From Verrucomicrobiota bacterium (GTDB lineage: Bacteria; Verrucomicrobiota; Verrucomicrobiia; Limisphaerales; UBA1096), in contig JASLKL010000003.1 in NCBI GenBank assembly GCA_030747605.1, forward strand, positions 1-43,747: a DNA stretch of 43,747 bases, in the 5' to 3' direction. Positions 18,823-29,592 of the stretch are shown piece by piece. Position 1 is the first letter of the stretch. Every line of letters starts with the position of its first letter. The notes beneath the pieces are model-generated. The model had not been told where the DNA came from. It ran no database searches and worked only from the letters and a program-made list of their open reading frames with translations. A program made the position numbers and the translations under genes.

Positions 18823-20130
18823 TTATTCGGAAATCCTATACAAAGCTTTTTCAGTTCGAAGGAATATAGAGTTATCACTAACTGCTGCACTGGCATGGTG
18901 CTGACCATCAAGTTTGTTACGTGCCAAAATCCTAAATTCCCGGCCAGGTTTCAATGCAACGGTTTCGCCTTCCTTGCTGTGGAATAAAATTCGTCCCCCG
19001 ACAAATGTCGGGGATGAACCGTGATTACCACCAATACGTTCACGCCACTGTTCCTTACCGGTTTTTGCGTCCAAGCAAGTCACCATTCCTCCTGAATCAC
19101 TAACAAAATAGAGGTCTTCTCCGATTAACAACGGTGATGAAATAGCGGGCACACTTCGCTTACAAGACCACACAATCTCGGGCTGGGGATTAGAAACATC
19201 AATCCCCAACATTTGAGGCCTCATATAGCTAGTACCAATATAAATCATGCCGCTACCAATTACCGGCTTTGGTACAATGGAAAAACCCAAAGACCCATAT
19301 TCAAGCTTCCATAATTCATCGCCTGTCGCTGGCTCATATCCATACACCCAATTAGCAGCAGGTGACACAATTACGTCTCGACCGAGTAATTTGGCTATGA
19401 CTGGAGTTCCATATGCTTTTTTCAATTGTGGATTATCATGCATTTTACCGGATCTTTTAGTCTTCCATATAACTTTTCCTGTATTTTTATCAATTGCAAC
19501 TATGAATTGATTATCACTACCATCCATATGAAAGATTAGTAAATCGTTCCAAATTAGCGGTGATCCGCCAGGTCCATTTTCATGCATTACCCATAAATCC
19601 TGATTACGCCACAACACCTCACCCGACTTCAGATCCAAGCAAGCAGATCCATATGAACCTTTTTGGATATACATCCTTCCATCCTCAATTATGGGGGTTG
19701 GAGACGCATAGCTATTGGTCTTATGAATCCACTGTGGATCCTTTTTCCGCAAAACTTCAACGTCTTTTATAATTTCTCCTGATTCTTTATCGATACAGAT
19801 TGCATGGATTCGCACTTCTGAAAGAACAATCAACGGTTGACCACCAGTATTTGCTTTAAGCCTCTCCTTCGCTTGCTCCTCTGAAGCTTTTGTTTCGTGA
19901 GCTGCTGTAACCCATACTTGATTTCCAACTATCAATGGAGATGACCAGCCACGACCAGGTAATTGTGCTCTCCAAGCAATATTCTTGGTTTCGCTCCATT
20001 CGATAGGCACTTTGGACTGATATGCAATGCCCTGCCCATTTGGACCACGCCATTGGGGCCAGTCAGCCTTAATAGGTGTTAAATCAGCAAAGTGAGTAAA
20101 TAGGATAGTAAAAAAGGTTCTTTTTATCAT
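18823..20130 (-). CDS. PQQ-binding-like beta-propeller repeat protein (BamB-like)
   Basis: ORF 435 aa; WPQWRGPNGQGIAYQSKVPIEWSETKNIAWRAQLPGRGWSSPLIVGNQVWV plus repeated GxVxWxxx / ALDxxTGxxxW blades. Confidence 0.88.
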   Translation of the reverse strand: MIKRTFFTILFTHFADLTPIKADWPQWRGPNGQGIAYQSKVPIEWSETKNIAWRAQLPGRGWSSPLIVGNQVWVTAAHETKASEEQAKERLKANTGGQPLIVLSEVRIHAICIDKESGEIIKDVEVLRKKDPQWIHKTNSYASPTPIIEDGRMYIQKGSYGSACLDLKSGEVLWRNQDLWVMHENGPGGSPLIWNDLLIFHMDGSDNQFIVAIDKNTGKVIWKTKRSGKMHDNPQLKKAYGTPVIAKLLGRDVIVSPAANWVYGYEPATGDELWKLEYGSLGFSIVPKPVIGSGMIYIGTSYMRPQMLGIDVSNPQPEIVWSCKRSVPAISSPLLIGEDLYFVSDSGGMVTCLDAKTGKEQWRERIGGNHGSSPTFVGGRILFHSKEGETVALKPGREFRILARNKLDGQHHASAAVSDNSIFLRTEKALYRISE

Positions 20131-20278
20131 AAAAAATTGAACTAATAGCTATAATCTGGGTAACAAAGTTTAGATGGTCAGAAGAAACGGGCAACCTTTC
20201 TTCTAGTCCAATTTAACATTTGAATGATCAGTTTTGCTTGCTAACCAAGCCATATACCATTAGCCCAAGTCGCGTTAG

Positions 20279-21355
20279 ATGGAGCGAAAATTACTAATAG
20301 AAACCAGCCGGATGGTGGTTAAGTTAGGCACCGGCGTATTGACCGGCCGCAGCAAACAGATTGATCCCCGACAAATTGAACAGTTGGTCGGGCAGGTAGC
20401 TGCACAGCGTAAAGATGGACGAGAAGTTATTGTTGTATCCTCGGGAGCTGTTGGTGCTGGTATGGGTGTTTTAAATATAGACAAGCGACCGACTGACCTA
20501 TCCGATCTTCAAGCTTGTGCAGCTATAGGTCAATCGGCATTGATGTCCACGTACTCAGAACTTTTTGCCAAATACAATTTAAAGGTAGCACAAGTACTGC
20601 TGACCCATGACGACTTAGAGGATAAAGACCGTCATTTAAACGCCCGCAATACCCTAGTGTCTCTACTTGACAAAGGAGTCATCCCAATCGTCAACGAAAA
20701 TGATGCAGTGAGCTACACTGAATTGAAATTTGGAGACAATGACTGGCTGGCTTCCCTAGTAGCCTGCTTGCTCCCTGCAGATTTGCTGGTAATCCTTACA
20801 ACAGTTGACGGCTTGGTAGAAAACTTTGGGGAAAAAAATCCAAATACAATTACTGTAGTTGAAAAAATAGATACTCACATTCAAAAACTCGCTGGCGGCA
20901 CACTCAGCAATATGGCAATTGGAGGGATGGAAGCAAAGATTCGTGCTGCCAAGATGACTGTTAGAACTGGGATCCCTCTCGTAATTGCCTCAGGGAAAAA
21001 GAAGCGAGTGATCAGCAACATCATTAACGGTAAAGATGAAGGAACCTTTTTTGTCCCGCGTGCCAGTAAGCTTAAAGGACGAAAACGCTGGATCGCATTT
21101 TTTCATCATCCAAAAGGATCACTGTGGGTAGATAATGGAGCTCGAAACGCACTTAGGGATAAAGGAAAAAGCCTACTTCCTCCTGGCATATCCCAGTGCA
21201 TTGGAGAATTTAACAAAGGAGACGTTGTAAGAATTTGCGACCTAGAAGGCACAGAGTTTTCACGAGGGATCAGCCGTTACAATGCCGATGAGATTCGGGC
21301 AAGAAAGTTGAAAAGTGTAGAAATCGTCCATCGTAACGACTTAGTTATCCTCTAA
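20279..21355 (+). CDS. proB: Glutamate 5-kinase with PUA domain
   Basis: ORF 358 aa; VVKLGTGVLTGRSKQIDPRQIEQLVGQVA, VVSSGAVGAGMGVL, VPIVNENDAVSYTELKFGDNDWLASLVA-type motif, GTLSNMAIGGMEAKIRAAK, C-terminal PUA-like region. Confidence 0.94.
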   Translation: MERKLLIETSRMVVKLGTGVLTGRSKQIDPRQIEQLVGQVAAQRKDGREVIVVSSGAVGAGMGVLNIDKRPTDLSDLQACAAIGQSALMSTYSELFAKYNLKVAQVLLTHDDLEDKDRHLNARNTLVSLLDKGVIPIVNENDAVSYTELKFGDNDWLASLVACLLPADLLVILTTVDGLVENFGEKNPNTITVVEKIDTHIQKLAGGTLSNMAIGGMEAKIRAAKMTVRTGIPLVIASGKKKRVISNIINGKDEGTFFVPRASKLKGRKRWIAFFHHPKGSLWVDNGARNALRDKGKSLLPPGISQCIGEFNKGDVVRICDLEGTEFSRGISRYNADEIRARKLKSVEIVHRNDLVIL

Positions 21356-21356
21356 A

Positions 21357-22043
21357 ATGGGCACCAAAAGGAAAACTAATAAAAAGAAACCTGCGATTAA
21401 TGATTTAATCGAAGTTATGGCCCGCCTAAGAGCTCCCGGTGGTTGCCCTTGGGATCGTGAACAAAATCACAAGTCGATTAGATTTCATGCCGTTGAGGAA
21501 GTATATGAACTAATTGATGCCATCGAAATGGAGGACGATCACGAAATGCTAGAAGAATGTGGTGACTTGCTTCTCCAAGTTGTATTTCATTGTCAATTAG
21601 CAGAAGAACGCAAAGCATTTGATTTCGAAAAAGCGGCTCGCACGATCACTGATAAATTGATTAGACGCCACCCACATGTCTTCAGCAACTCCAAAGCTGA
21701 TAACGTTGATGCTGTTTGGGCACAGTGGGAAAAAATCAAACGAGAGGAAAAAGATGGTACTCAACACGAACGGTCATCTGTACTTGACGGTATTCCTCGA
21801 CACCTCCCTGCACTACAAAGGGCCGAAAAACTGGTAAAAAAGGCGCGAAAAAATGGCATAACTAGCAAGCCCTTGGCCAAACCAGCAAAACAACGATATA
21901 CCAAGTCAACCCTTAGCAAGGAACTTTTTGCTCTCGCGGAATATGCACAAGATAAAGGCTGGCAACCTGAAGCACTTCTGCGTGCGGAAACTAAAAAACA
22001 AGAAAAAAAACTACGAAAAAAAGAATCGCGATTGTCCAAATAG
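21357..22043 (+). CDS. mazG: MazG family nucleoside triphosphate pyrophosphohydrolase
   Basis: ORF 228 aa; LRAPGGCPWDREQNHKSIRFHAVEEVYELIDAIEMEDDHEMLEECGDLLLQVVFHCQLAEERKAFDFEKAARTITDKLIRRHPHVF. Starts 1 nt after proB. Confidence 0.92.
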   Translation: MGTKRKTNKKKPAINDLIEVMARLRAPGGCPWDREQNHKSIRFHAVEEVYELIDAIEMEDDHEMLEECGDLLLQVVFHCQLAEERKAFDFEKAARTITDKLIRRHPHVFSNSKADNVDAVWAQWEKIKREEKDGTQHERSSVLDGIPRHLPALQRAEKLVKKARKNGITSKPLAKPAKQRYTKSTLSKELFALAEYAQDKGWQPEALLRAETKKQEKKLRKKESRLSK

Positions 22044-22092
22044 ACAGCATTCCAACCACAATAACAAAACGATCGGAAATTGTTTTTTATTT

Positions 22093-24441
22093 TCAATCAT
22101 AAATCAAAAACTCAGCTCGGCGTTTATTAAAATTAACTAAGTCTGACTGCCAAAGTTCCTGAATCTGATCCAAAGTTTTACCTTGTTCAATTGCCCGAAT
22201 AGTCGGGAGATGGCAAAGCAATCGGTTAACCTTAACCAACGGAAAATGCTTCGGATAAATCGCATATAACTCACGTGCAATCGCAGCTCCTAACAAAACC
22301 GGTTTCAGTTTTCTTCGGTTGGTAATAATAATATTTACTCCTCCACATGCTTGGCCCTTATGAATACTTGCACTGGGCGTGAATCGAACTGGCACAAACA
22401 TCACCCCTTCCTGACCAAGAGCATTTAGACGTTTGGCTAAAAGTACATCATTTATATACGGCGCCCCTATCACTTCAAATGGGGTATCTGTTCCTCTTCC
22501 CACCGAGAGCGCTGTCTCAAGCAACCCTATGCCAGGATAGAGCATGGCCTGAGTAATATTACGCATATTAGGTGAAGGATTTGTCCACGGCTGACCGGTC
22601 TCATCAAATGTCTGGCTACGAGACCAATCTTCTATTTTTACTATCTGCAATTTCACATTGTAATCTCGCTCCCGGTTAAACATCCGCGCCAACTCGCCGA
22701 CGGTCATCCCATGCTTCACCGGGATATCATGAAACGCAATAAAGTCAGTAGGCCCTAATCTTACTGGCCCTTCAAAATTGGCAGCGCCAATTGGATTAAC
22801 ACGATCGAGTACAATGAACTTAATGCCAGCCTCGGAAGCTGCCTCCATCGCCAATCCCATGGTTGAAATATAAGTATAAAACCGGCAACCGATGTCTTGA
22901 ATATCAAAAATCAGAGAATCAAGTCCGGCAAGTTGCTCCATTAAAGGCTTACGAGTTTTGCCATAAAGGCTGAAAATCTTTAGACCAGTCTTGGCATCAG
23001 TGGCATCCCCAACTTTTTGGTCCAGATTACCATATAAACCATGCTCAGGGCTAAAAAGGGCCCTTAATTGGACATGCTCTGTTGCCAGCAAAAAATCAAG
23101 CGTTGAGTTTCGGTTACGGTCGTGGCCAGTGTGATTGGTAATCAACCCCACCCGGCTGCCTTTCGGCAATATATCCGGCCTCATCCGTAGCACATCTGCT
23201 CCGTTAATGACGGCTTTATGAGAAGGTAATCGAGCCGAACCACTAGCGCCAAATGAAAATTCTCGTAATGACTCGGCAGCAAGAGTTGCAACTTTACGGC
23301 GGAGAGCAATCACATTCCCACTACCATCAGGATGCACGCGACTGGTCATAAGAATCACGGAAGTTCCAGTGCTTGAATCGATCCAAATTGAGCATCCTGT
23401 CCAACCAGTATGCCCGTAGCTACCCAAATCAAAATGATTACCGCGTGGACTTGAATATGGAGAAGAAATATCCCAGCCTAGCCCTCGACGTATCTTCATG
23501 TCGGGCGCCGTTTGCCGTGTCGTCATCAATTCGATAGTTTCTTTACTAAAAATACTATGACCACCGTAATTACCACCGTTTAGCATCATTGATGCAAATA
23601 TCCCAAGATCTTTAGCAGTAGTAAACAAGCCTGCGTGACCAGCAACGCCTCCCATACGTCTTGCAGTAGGGTCATGCACTTCACCGTGCAAAATAACTTC
23701 ACCTAACTGTTCAGTTGGAGCGATATCGTCTCGCTTATCCGAAGATGGCTGGAAGCCCGAGTTAATCATGCCCAAAGGCTGGAATATATTCTCTGCTGCA
23801 AACTTATCGAGACTTTGACCGGAAGCCAGTCGCACAATTTCACCAAGCAAAATGAAATTTATATCGCTATAAACAAATCGGGTATTGGGCTGGAAAGTAA
23901 TTCGCTCGGCCTTGGCCTGCTCAATAGCTGTTTCAACTCCGCGCCATTCTGGTCGCAATGAAAGACCTGGACGTAGTCCTGAAGTGTGTGTCAATAAATG
24001 ACGGATTGTAATAGCTCCTTTTCCGTTCTTCTTGAATCCTGGAATCCACTGATCCACCTTATCGTTAAGACCTAGTTTGCCTTGCTCAATTAACAAAGCT
24101 ATCGAAGGCGCAGTAGCAATTACCTTTGTAAGAGATGCCGCATCAAAAATCGTTTCATATTTCATGGAAGATCGCTCTGGCTTGATTCTTTTGTCACCAT
24201 ATACCTTTCTGTAAACAAGCCCACTGTTTGCAATGCGCAAGACTGCACCCGGAGCCTTACCGTCATCAATGGCCTGCATAATAGCTGCATCGATCTCCCC
24301 GAGCTTTGACAAACGAAAAACTGTAGACAGCGGCGCTGGCATAACTGATTTCTCATGACTGACATTTTTTTGAGGAGACTCGCATGCGACCACTGCCAGC
24401 CAAATAACCAATCCAAAACAAAATGAAATAAAACGATTCAT
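22093..24441 (-). CDS. Lipoprotein fusion: class C beta-lactamase-fold serine hydrolase + DUF1343 (NamZ-type exo-N-acetylmuramidase)
   Basis: N-terminal lipobox VVAC; SLTK (SxxK) and YSD motifs; HTSGLRPGLSL; C-terminal GSRVGLITNHTGHDRNRNSTLDFLLATEHVQLRALFSPEHGLYGNLDQKVGDATDAKTGLKIFSLYGKTRKP is diagnostic of DUF1343. Track ORF starts at 24453. Confidence 0.88.
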   Translation of the reverse strand: MNRFISFCFGLVIWLAVVACESPQKNVSHEKSVMPAPLSTVFRLSKLGEIDAAIMQAIDDGKAPGAVLRIANSGLVYRKVYGDKRIKPERSSMKYETIFDAASLTKVIATAPSIALLIEQGKLGLNDKVDQWIPGFKKNGKGAITIRHLLTHTSGLRPGLSLRPEWRGVETAIEQAKAERITFQPNTRFVYSDINFILLGEIVRLASGQSLDKFAAENIFQPLGMINSGFQPSSDKRDDIAPTEQLGEVILHGEVHDPTARRMGGVAGHAGLFTTAKDLGIFASMMLNGGNYGGHSIFSKETIELMTTRQTAPDMKIRRGLGWDISSPYSSPRGNHFDLGSYGHTGWTGCSIWIDSSTGTSVILMTSRVHPDGSGNVIALRRKVATLAAESLREFSFGASGSARLPSHKAVINGADVLRMRPDILPKGSRVGLITNHTGHDRNRNSTLDFLLATEHVQLRALFSPEHGLYGNLDQKVGDATDAKTGLKIFSLYGKTRKPLMEQLAGLDSLIFDIQDIGCRFYTYISTMGLAMEAASEAGIKFIVLDRVNPIGAANFEGPVRLGPTDFIAFHDIPVKHGMTVGELARMFNRERDYNVKLQIVKIEDWSRSQTFDETGQPWTNPSPNMRNITQAMLYPGIGLLETALSVGRGTDTPFEVIGAPYINDVLLAKRLNALGQEGVMFVPVRFTPSASIHKGQACGGVNIIITNRRKLKPVLLGAAIARELYAIYPKHFPLVKVNRLLCHLPTIRAIEQGKTLDQIQELWQSDLVNFNKRRAEFLIYD

Positions 24442-24546
24442 ACGCTTGACCAAAAGTAACGCTCTCCAGCAATTTGCCCAAGCGCAACGTTTCGCTCGAC
24501 GAAAACAGCTCTATTATAGTATATTGTTTGAGCTTTTTTGCATCTT

Positions 24547-25338
24547 ATGTCGCTGGCAAGCAACATCTTTAGAACATCACTCGGCCGAAAATACCTAATG
24601 GCACTATCGGGAGCAGGGCTGTTCGGTTTTGTCGTTGTCCACATGTTAGGCAACTTGACAATCTTTGCCGGCCCGGCAGCTATTAACCAATATGCTGCGA
24701 AACTTCATAGCATGGGGCCTCTACTGTGGATCGCCCGGCTAGGCTTACTCATGATGGTTGGAATTCATATTTGGACTGCTATCAAATTAGCCTCTGAAAA
24801 CAAGCGAGCCCGGCAATTTCAATATGAAGGGACAATCGAACCTGTAGATATCCATCGAAAAAATGATATCGTTTCACGCTATGCAGCACGAACGATGATT
24901 TATAGCGGGTTGATCATAGCCGCATTTGCATTTTATCATTTAGCTCACTACACGTGGAAGGTTCCACAGATCAATGGACTTGATGCAGACTTTGAGACCT
25001 TCTACGTGCACGAAGAAGATAACGGAGAAAAACAAATTACCGCATACACCACTGCTATGCCGATTGGGGAAGGCGCAGAAGGTGAAAATGCTGTTGATGT
25101 TTACAGGATGGTAACAACTGGGTTTGGGGTTTGGTGGATATCCATCTTTTATGTTATCTCCATCGGATTGCTCTGCATTCACTTGAGTCACGGCTTAAGT
25201 GCTATGTTTCAATCTCTGGGCTTTAAAACTAAAGCATCCCAGAAACTGATAAACCGCTTCGCCTGCACTGCAGCTTGGCTACTTTTTGCAGGTTACGTTT
25301 CAGTGCCAATTAGTATACTGCTTGGATTCGTAAAATAA
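24547..25338 (+). CDS. sdhC: Succinate dehydrogenase cytochrome b subunit (b558 family)
   Basis: [74 protein letters not shown]; immediately upstream of sdhA. ATG at 24547 preferred over TTG 24538. Confidence 0.9.
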   Translation: MSLASNIFRTSLGRKYLMALSGAGLFGFVVVHMLGNLTIFAGPAAINQYAAKLHSMGPLLWIARLGLLMMVGIHIWTAIKLASENKRARQFQYEGTIEPVDIHRKNDIVSRYAARTMIYSGLIIAAFAFYHLAHYTWKVPQINGLDADFETFYVHEEDNGEKQITAYTTAMPIGEGAEGENAVDVYRMVTTGFGVWWISIFYVISIGLLCIHLSHGLSAMFQSLGFKTKASQKLINRFACTAAWLLFAGYVSVPISILLGFVK

Positions 25339-25339
25339 G

Positions 25340-27346
25340 ATGGCCACAAAAAAGAAAAAAAATATCCCTAAGGCCAAAGCCGTGAAAAAAACGAGCCGAA
25401 GATCAAAACTTATACTAGATTCCAAAATTCCAGACGGCCCAATAGCTGAAAAATGGGACAAACATCGTTTCAACTTAAAACTGGTCAACCCAGCTAATAA
25501 AAGGAAGTACGAAGTAATTGTAGTAGGCAGCGGCTTGGCAGGCGCCTCAGCTGCAGCATCACTTGGCGAACTAGGCTACAATGTTAAGTGCTTTTGCTAT
25601 CAAGACAGCCCACGTCGCGCACACTCAATAGCAGCTCAAGGCGGAATAAATGCTGCAAAAAATTATCAAAATGATGGCGACTCGGCATATAGGCTTTTTT
25701 ACGACACAGTAAAAGGCGGTGATTACCGTTCAAGGGAGGCAAACGTATATCGCCTAGCTCAGGTGAGCGTAGACATAATTGATCAGTGCGCCGCACAAGG
25801 CGTTCCATTTGCTCGCGAGTATGGAGGCTTACTTGCCAATCGATCATTTGGAGGGGCACAAGTTAGCAGAACTTTCTACGCTCGGGGACAAACCGGACAA
25901 CAATTACTATTAGGCGCCTATTCGTCACTAAATAGGCAAATCAGTCTTGGCAAGGTGGAAATGCATACCCGCTCGGAAATGCTCGATGTAGTGATAGTTG
26001 ACGGCCATGCAAAAGGCATCGTGGTACGTAATATGATAACTGGTGAAATCAGTCGTCACTCTGCTCATGCAGTCGTACTTGCGACCGGGGGATACGGAAA
26101 TGTTTTTTTTCTGTCAACCAATGCAATGGGCTGCAACGTCACAGCAGCTTATCGAGCTTATAAACGTGGAGCCTGCTTTGCTAATCCATGTTTTACACAA
26201 ATTCATCCCACATGTATTCCAGTCAGCGGCGATCATCAAAGCAAGCTAACCCTTATGAGTGAATCGCTCCGAAACGATGGCCGAGTCTGGGTTCCAAAAG
26301 ACAAAAAAATTGCAGAAAAAATTCGTAAAGGAGAAGTAAAGCCGAATGACATTGCAGATAAAGATCGAGATTATTTTCTAGAAAGAAAATATCCCAGCTT
26401 CGGCAACCTTGTCCCTCGCGACGTTGCCTCGAGGAACGCTAAAGAAGTATGCGACGAAGGACGTAGCGTAGTCTCCTCCGGCTTAGGAGTTTATTTGGAT
26501 TTTGCCGATGCCATAAAACGGATGGGAGAAAATACCGTACGCGAACGCTATGGGAATCTTTTCGATATGTATGAGAAGATCACAGGCAGCAATGCTTATC
26601 AAAATCCAATGACTATTTATCCTGCTGTACATTATACAATGGGTGGACTTTGGGTGGACTATAATTTAATGAGCAACCTTCCAGGACTATTCGCTATCGG
26701 CGAAGCCAATTTTTCAGATCATGGTGCTAATCGACTTGGCGCCAGCGCATTGATGCAAGGCTTGGCAGATGGCTATTTCGTTTTACCCTACACAATAGGC
26801 CAATACTTAGCGGAAAATGGAATTGATAATCGTCCAAGTATTGATGACACAGCATTCTCTAATGTACAGGAACAAGTCGAATCCAGAATTGACACTCTAC
26901 TTACAATTAATGGAGAACGTACACCAACCTCGTTTCACCGTGAGCTTGGGAAGGTTATGTGGGATAAATGCGGCATGGCTCGCAACAAAAAAGGATTAGA
27001 AGAAGCATTACGCAAAATCCCTAAACTCCGAAAAGAATTTTGGCAAAACCTCTCGGTTCCTGGAGAGAATGCTGCCCTCAATCAAAGCCTCGAACACGCC
27101 GGACGTGTAGCAGATTTTCTTGAATTCGGAGAATTGATGTGTCGCGACGCATTACAACGTGAGGAATCCTGTGGAGGCCACTTTCGCGAAGAACATCAAA
27201 CACCTGAAGGAGAAGCTAAACGAAATGATGACAACTTTTCCTATGTGTCGGCTTGGGAACACAAAGGAGAAAAGAAGATTCCTCAACTACACAAAGAATC
27301 TCTTGTTTACGACGAAGTAAAGATGACACAAAGGAGCTACAAGTGA
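25340..27346 (+). CDS. sdhA: Succinate dehydrogenase/fumarate reductase flavoprotein subunit
   Basis: ORF 668 aa; [112 protein letters not shown]. Confidence 0.96.
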   Translation: MATKKKKNIPKAKAVKKTSRRSKLILDSKIPDGPIAEKWDKHRFNLKLVNPANKRKYEVIVVGSGLAGASAAASLGELGYNVKCFCYQDSPRRAHSIAAQGGINAAKNYQNDGDSAYRLFYDTVKGGDYRSREANVYRLAQVSVDIIDQCAAQGVPFAREYGGLLANRSFGGAQVSRTFYARGQTGQQLLLGAYSSLNRQISLGKVEMHTRSEMLDVVIVDGHAKGIVVRNMITGEISRHSAHAVVLATGGYGNVFFLSTNAMGCNVTAAYRAYKRGACFANPCFTQIHPTCIPVSGDHQSKLTLMSESLRNDGRVWVPKDKKIAEKIRKGEVKPNDIADKDRDYFLERKYPSFGNLVPRDVASRNAKEVCDEGRSVVSSGLGVYLDFADAIKRMGENTVRERYGNLFDMYEKITGSNAYQNPMTIYPAVHYTMGGLWVDYNLMSNLPGLFAIGEANFSDHGANRLGASALMQGLADGYFVLPYTIGQYLAENGIDNRPSIDDTAFSNVQEQVESRIDTLLTINGERTPTSFHRELGKVMWDKCGMARNKKGLEEALRKIPKLRKEFWQNLSVPGENAALNQSLEHAGRVADFLEFGELMCRDALQREESCGGHFREEHQTPEGEAKRNDDNFSYVSAWEHKGEKKIPQLHKESLVYDEVKMTQRSYK

Positions 27347-27357
27347 TCGGCGAAACA

Positions 27358-28110
27358 ATGAATTTAAAACTCCGAGTATGGCGTCAGGACAATGCAGAGG
27401 AAGCAGGAGGCTTTGAAGAGTATGAAGCCCTCGACATAAGCCCAGACATGTCTTTTCTGGAAATGCTTGACGTAGTAAATGAGGACATTATTGCAGATGG
27501 AGAGGAGCCCATTGCATTCGACTCTGACTGCCGAGAGGGTATTTGCGGCACATGCTCCATGGTCATTAATGGGGTTCCTCACGGAGGCCAACAAGGCACT
27601 ACAGCGTGCCAACTGCACATGCGACACTTCAGTGACGGCGATACCATTGTTATCGAACCATGGCGAGCTACAGCATTCCCTGTACATCGAGACTTGATTG
27701 TTGACCGCACTTCATTCGAAAGGATTCAACAAGCCGGAGGATTCATTAGTGTTCGGACTGGCAGCGTCCCAGATGCAAACGCAACGCCGGTGCCCAAAGA
27801 AGATTCCGATCTCGCAATGGACGCAGCACAGTGCATTGGTTGTGGGGCCTGCGTAGCCGCCTGTAAAAATGCCAGCGCGATGCTATTCGTGGCTGCAAAA
27901 GTATCACACCTTAGCCTTATGCCTCAGGGCCAACCTGAACGCACACGCCGTGCATTTTCGATGGTAAATCAAATGGATGAAGAAGGCTTTGGCAACTGCA
28001 CTGTCACTGGCTCCTGTGAAGCAGTTTGCCCCAAGGAAATTTCCCTAGACTTTATTGCCCGCATGAACCGTGAATACGGAAGGGCACTACTTAAAAAAGG
28101 TTGCAGCTAA
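27358..28110 (+). CDS. sdhB: Succinate dehydrogenase/fumarate reductase iron-sulfur subunit
   Basis: [67 protein letters not shown] 27358 (or GTG 27343) rather than track start 27253, which overlaps sdhA heavily. Confidence 0.93.
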   Translation: MNLKLRVWRQDNAEEAGGFEEYEALDISPDMSFLEMLDVVNEDIIADGEEPIAFDSDCREGICGTCSMVINGVPHGGQQGTTACQLHMRHFSDGDTIVIEPWRATAFPVHRDLIVDRTSFERIQQAGGFISVRTGSVPDANATPVPKEDSDLAMDAAQCIGCGACVAACKNASAMLFVAAKVSHLSLMPQGQPERTRRAFSMVNQMDEEGFGNCTVTGSCEAVCPKEISLDFIARMNREYGRALLKKGCS

Positions 28111-28120
28111 TTGATCTCAA

Positions 28121-28140
28121 TTGAGTTCAAATTAACTCAA
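28121..28140. terminator. Candidate hairpin between convergent sdhB and DUF1501 genes
   Basis: TTGAGTT-CAAATT-AACTCAA: 7-bp AT-rich perfect inverted repeat overlapping the DUF1501 stop; no strong T-tract. Confidence 0.25.
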
Positions 28141-29589
28141 CACATCATGAATCACATTTCCGTGAACATCGGTTAATCTACGTTCGAATCCATTGTGATA
28201 AAAAGTGAGCCGTTCATGGTTTAAGCCAAGTAAATGAAGTATAGTAGCGTGAAGATCATAGACTGAGGAAATATTCTGCTCCGCCTTCCATCCAAAACTG
28301 TCAGTAGAACCATAACTGTATCCTCTTTTAACGCCTGCTCCGGCAAGCCATGCCGTAAACCCATCAGGATTGTGATCTCGACCGCTAGCCCCCTTTTGAA
28401 AGGTGGGCATCCGGCCAAATTCAGTACACCAAACAACCAAAGTATCATCAAGTAAACCGCGCTGTTTCAAATCACGAATAAGTGCAGCGGCAGGTTGATC
28501 CAACACTGGACCATGTTTGGAATATTGCTCCTGCAACACCTTGTGACCATCCCAATTACTAACGCCTTCACCACCTGTTTGGTAAGCCCCATTAAAGAGC
28601 TGAACAAACCGCACTCCTTTTTCAAGAAGGCGTCGGGCAAGAATACAGTTCTTCGCAAAACTAGACTTAATAGGATTACTAACATCGTCAGCACCATACA
28701 TTTTCATGGTAGCGCTATTTTCCGTCGAAAGATCGCTGACTTCAGGAACACTAAGCTGCATACGAGCGGCTAGCTCATAACTGGATATGCGAGCAGCCAG
28801 CTCAGTATCTCCTGGGAATTTTTCCAAATGTTGCTCGTTAAGTCGCTGGAGAAACCTTCTGGTAGCTATATCTGTTTTAGCACTCACGCCAGGAGGACGG
28901 ATGAGATTGCGAAGTGGTTTTGTTGCATTAAAGTCCGTACCCTGAAACGCTGCCGGCAAAAATCCAGGTCCCCAATTATTAACACTACTCTGCGGGGTGC
29001 CCCTAGGGTCAGGAATTGCCACATAGGCAGGTAGCTCTTCATTTTCAGATCCGAGTGCCCAGGTCACCCATGCACCCATACTCGGGAAGCCATCGAGCGT
29101 ATAACCCGTGGACATAAAATTTTCCCCAGGGCCATGCGTATTCGTCTTACCAGTAAGCGAATGAATAAAACATATTTCGTCAGCTAACTCACCCAACTGA
29201 GGAACCAAATCAGAAACCATCTTACCTGTCTGCCCTCGTGGTTTGAAAGCCCAAGGGCTCTTGATAAGATTGCCCTGTTCCCCTTGAAAAGTTTTAAGCT
29301 TCTCTCCTCCAGGCATAGGCTGGCCATGACGCTTAACGAGCTCCGGCTTATAATCAAATGTGTCAAGGTGGCTGCAAGCCCCCGAACAGAAAATCACAAC
29401 TACATTTTTAGCAGCAGGTGAAAAATGTGGATTACGAGCCGAAAAAGGTTTAGTCGACTCGATATTTGGACGTATAGGCTTATCGACAGCTAACAAGCCA
29501 TCCCTAGCCAAGAGACTGGTCAAAGCAATACCACCCAATCCCTTTCCAGAATGCTTTAAAAAGTGACGACGATTAAGGAATGAATTCAT
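28132..29589 (-). CDS. DUF1501 domain-containing protein (sulfatase-like, secreted)
   Basis: ORF 485 aa; [23 protein letters not shown] (Tat-like signal), [102 protein letters not shown]. Confidence 0.94.
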   Translation of the reverse strand: MNSFLNRRHFLKHSGKGLGGIALTSLLARDGLLAVDKPIRPNIESTKPFSARNPHFSPAAKNVVVIFCSGACSHLDTFDYKPELVKRHGQPMPGGEKLKTFQGEQGNLIKSPWAFKPRGQTGKMVSDLVPQLGELADEICFIHSLTGKTNTHGPGENFMSTGYTLDGFPSMGAWVTWALGSENEELPAYVAIPDPRGTPQSSVNNWGPGFLPAAFQGTDFNATKPLRNLIRPPGVSAKTDIATRRFLQRLNEQHLEKFPGDTELAARISSYELAARMQLSVPEVSDLSTENSATMKMYGADDVSNPIKSSFAKNCILARRLLEKGVRFVQLFNGAYQTGGEGVSNWDGHKVLQEQYSKHGPVLDQPAAALIRDLKQRGLLDDTLVVWCTEFGRMPTFQKGASGRDHNPDGFTAWLAGAGVKRGYSYGSTDSFGWKAEQNISSVYDLHATILHLLGLNHERLTFYHNGFERRLTDVHGNVIHDVLS

Positions 29590-29592
29590 TTT

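Noticed and set aside
24480-24546. Promoter-like TATTATAGTATATTG upstream of sdhC
   Set aside because: AT-rich -10-like string without a convincing -35 at the right spacing; not reported as a feature.
28181-28200. CGTTCGAATCCATTG, resembling a tRNA T-arm
   Set aside because: Within the DUF1501 coding sequence (HNGFERRL) with no acceptor, D or anticodon arms; no tRNA found in the window.
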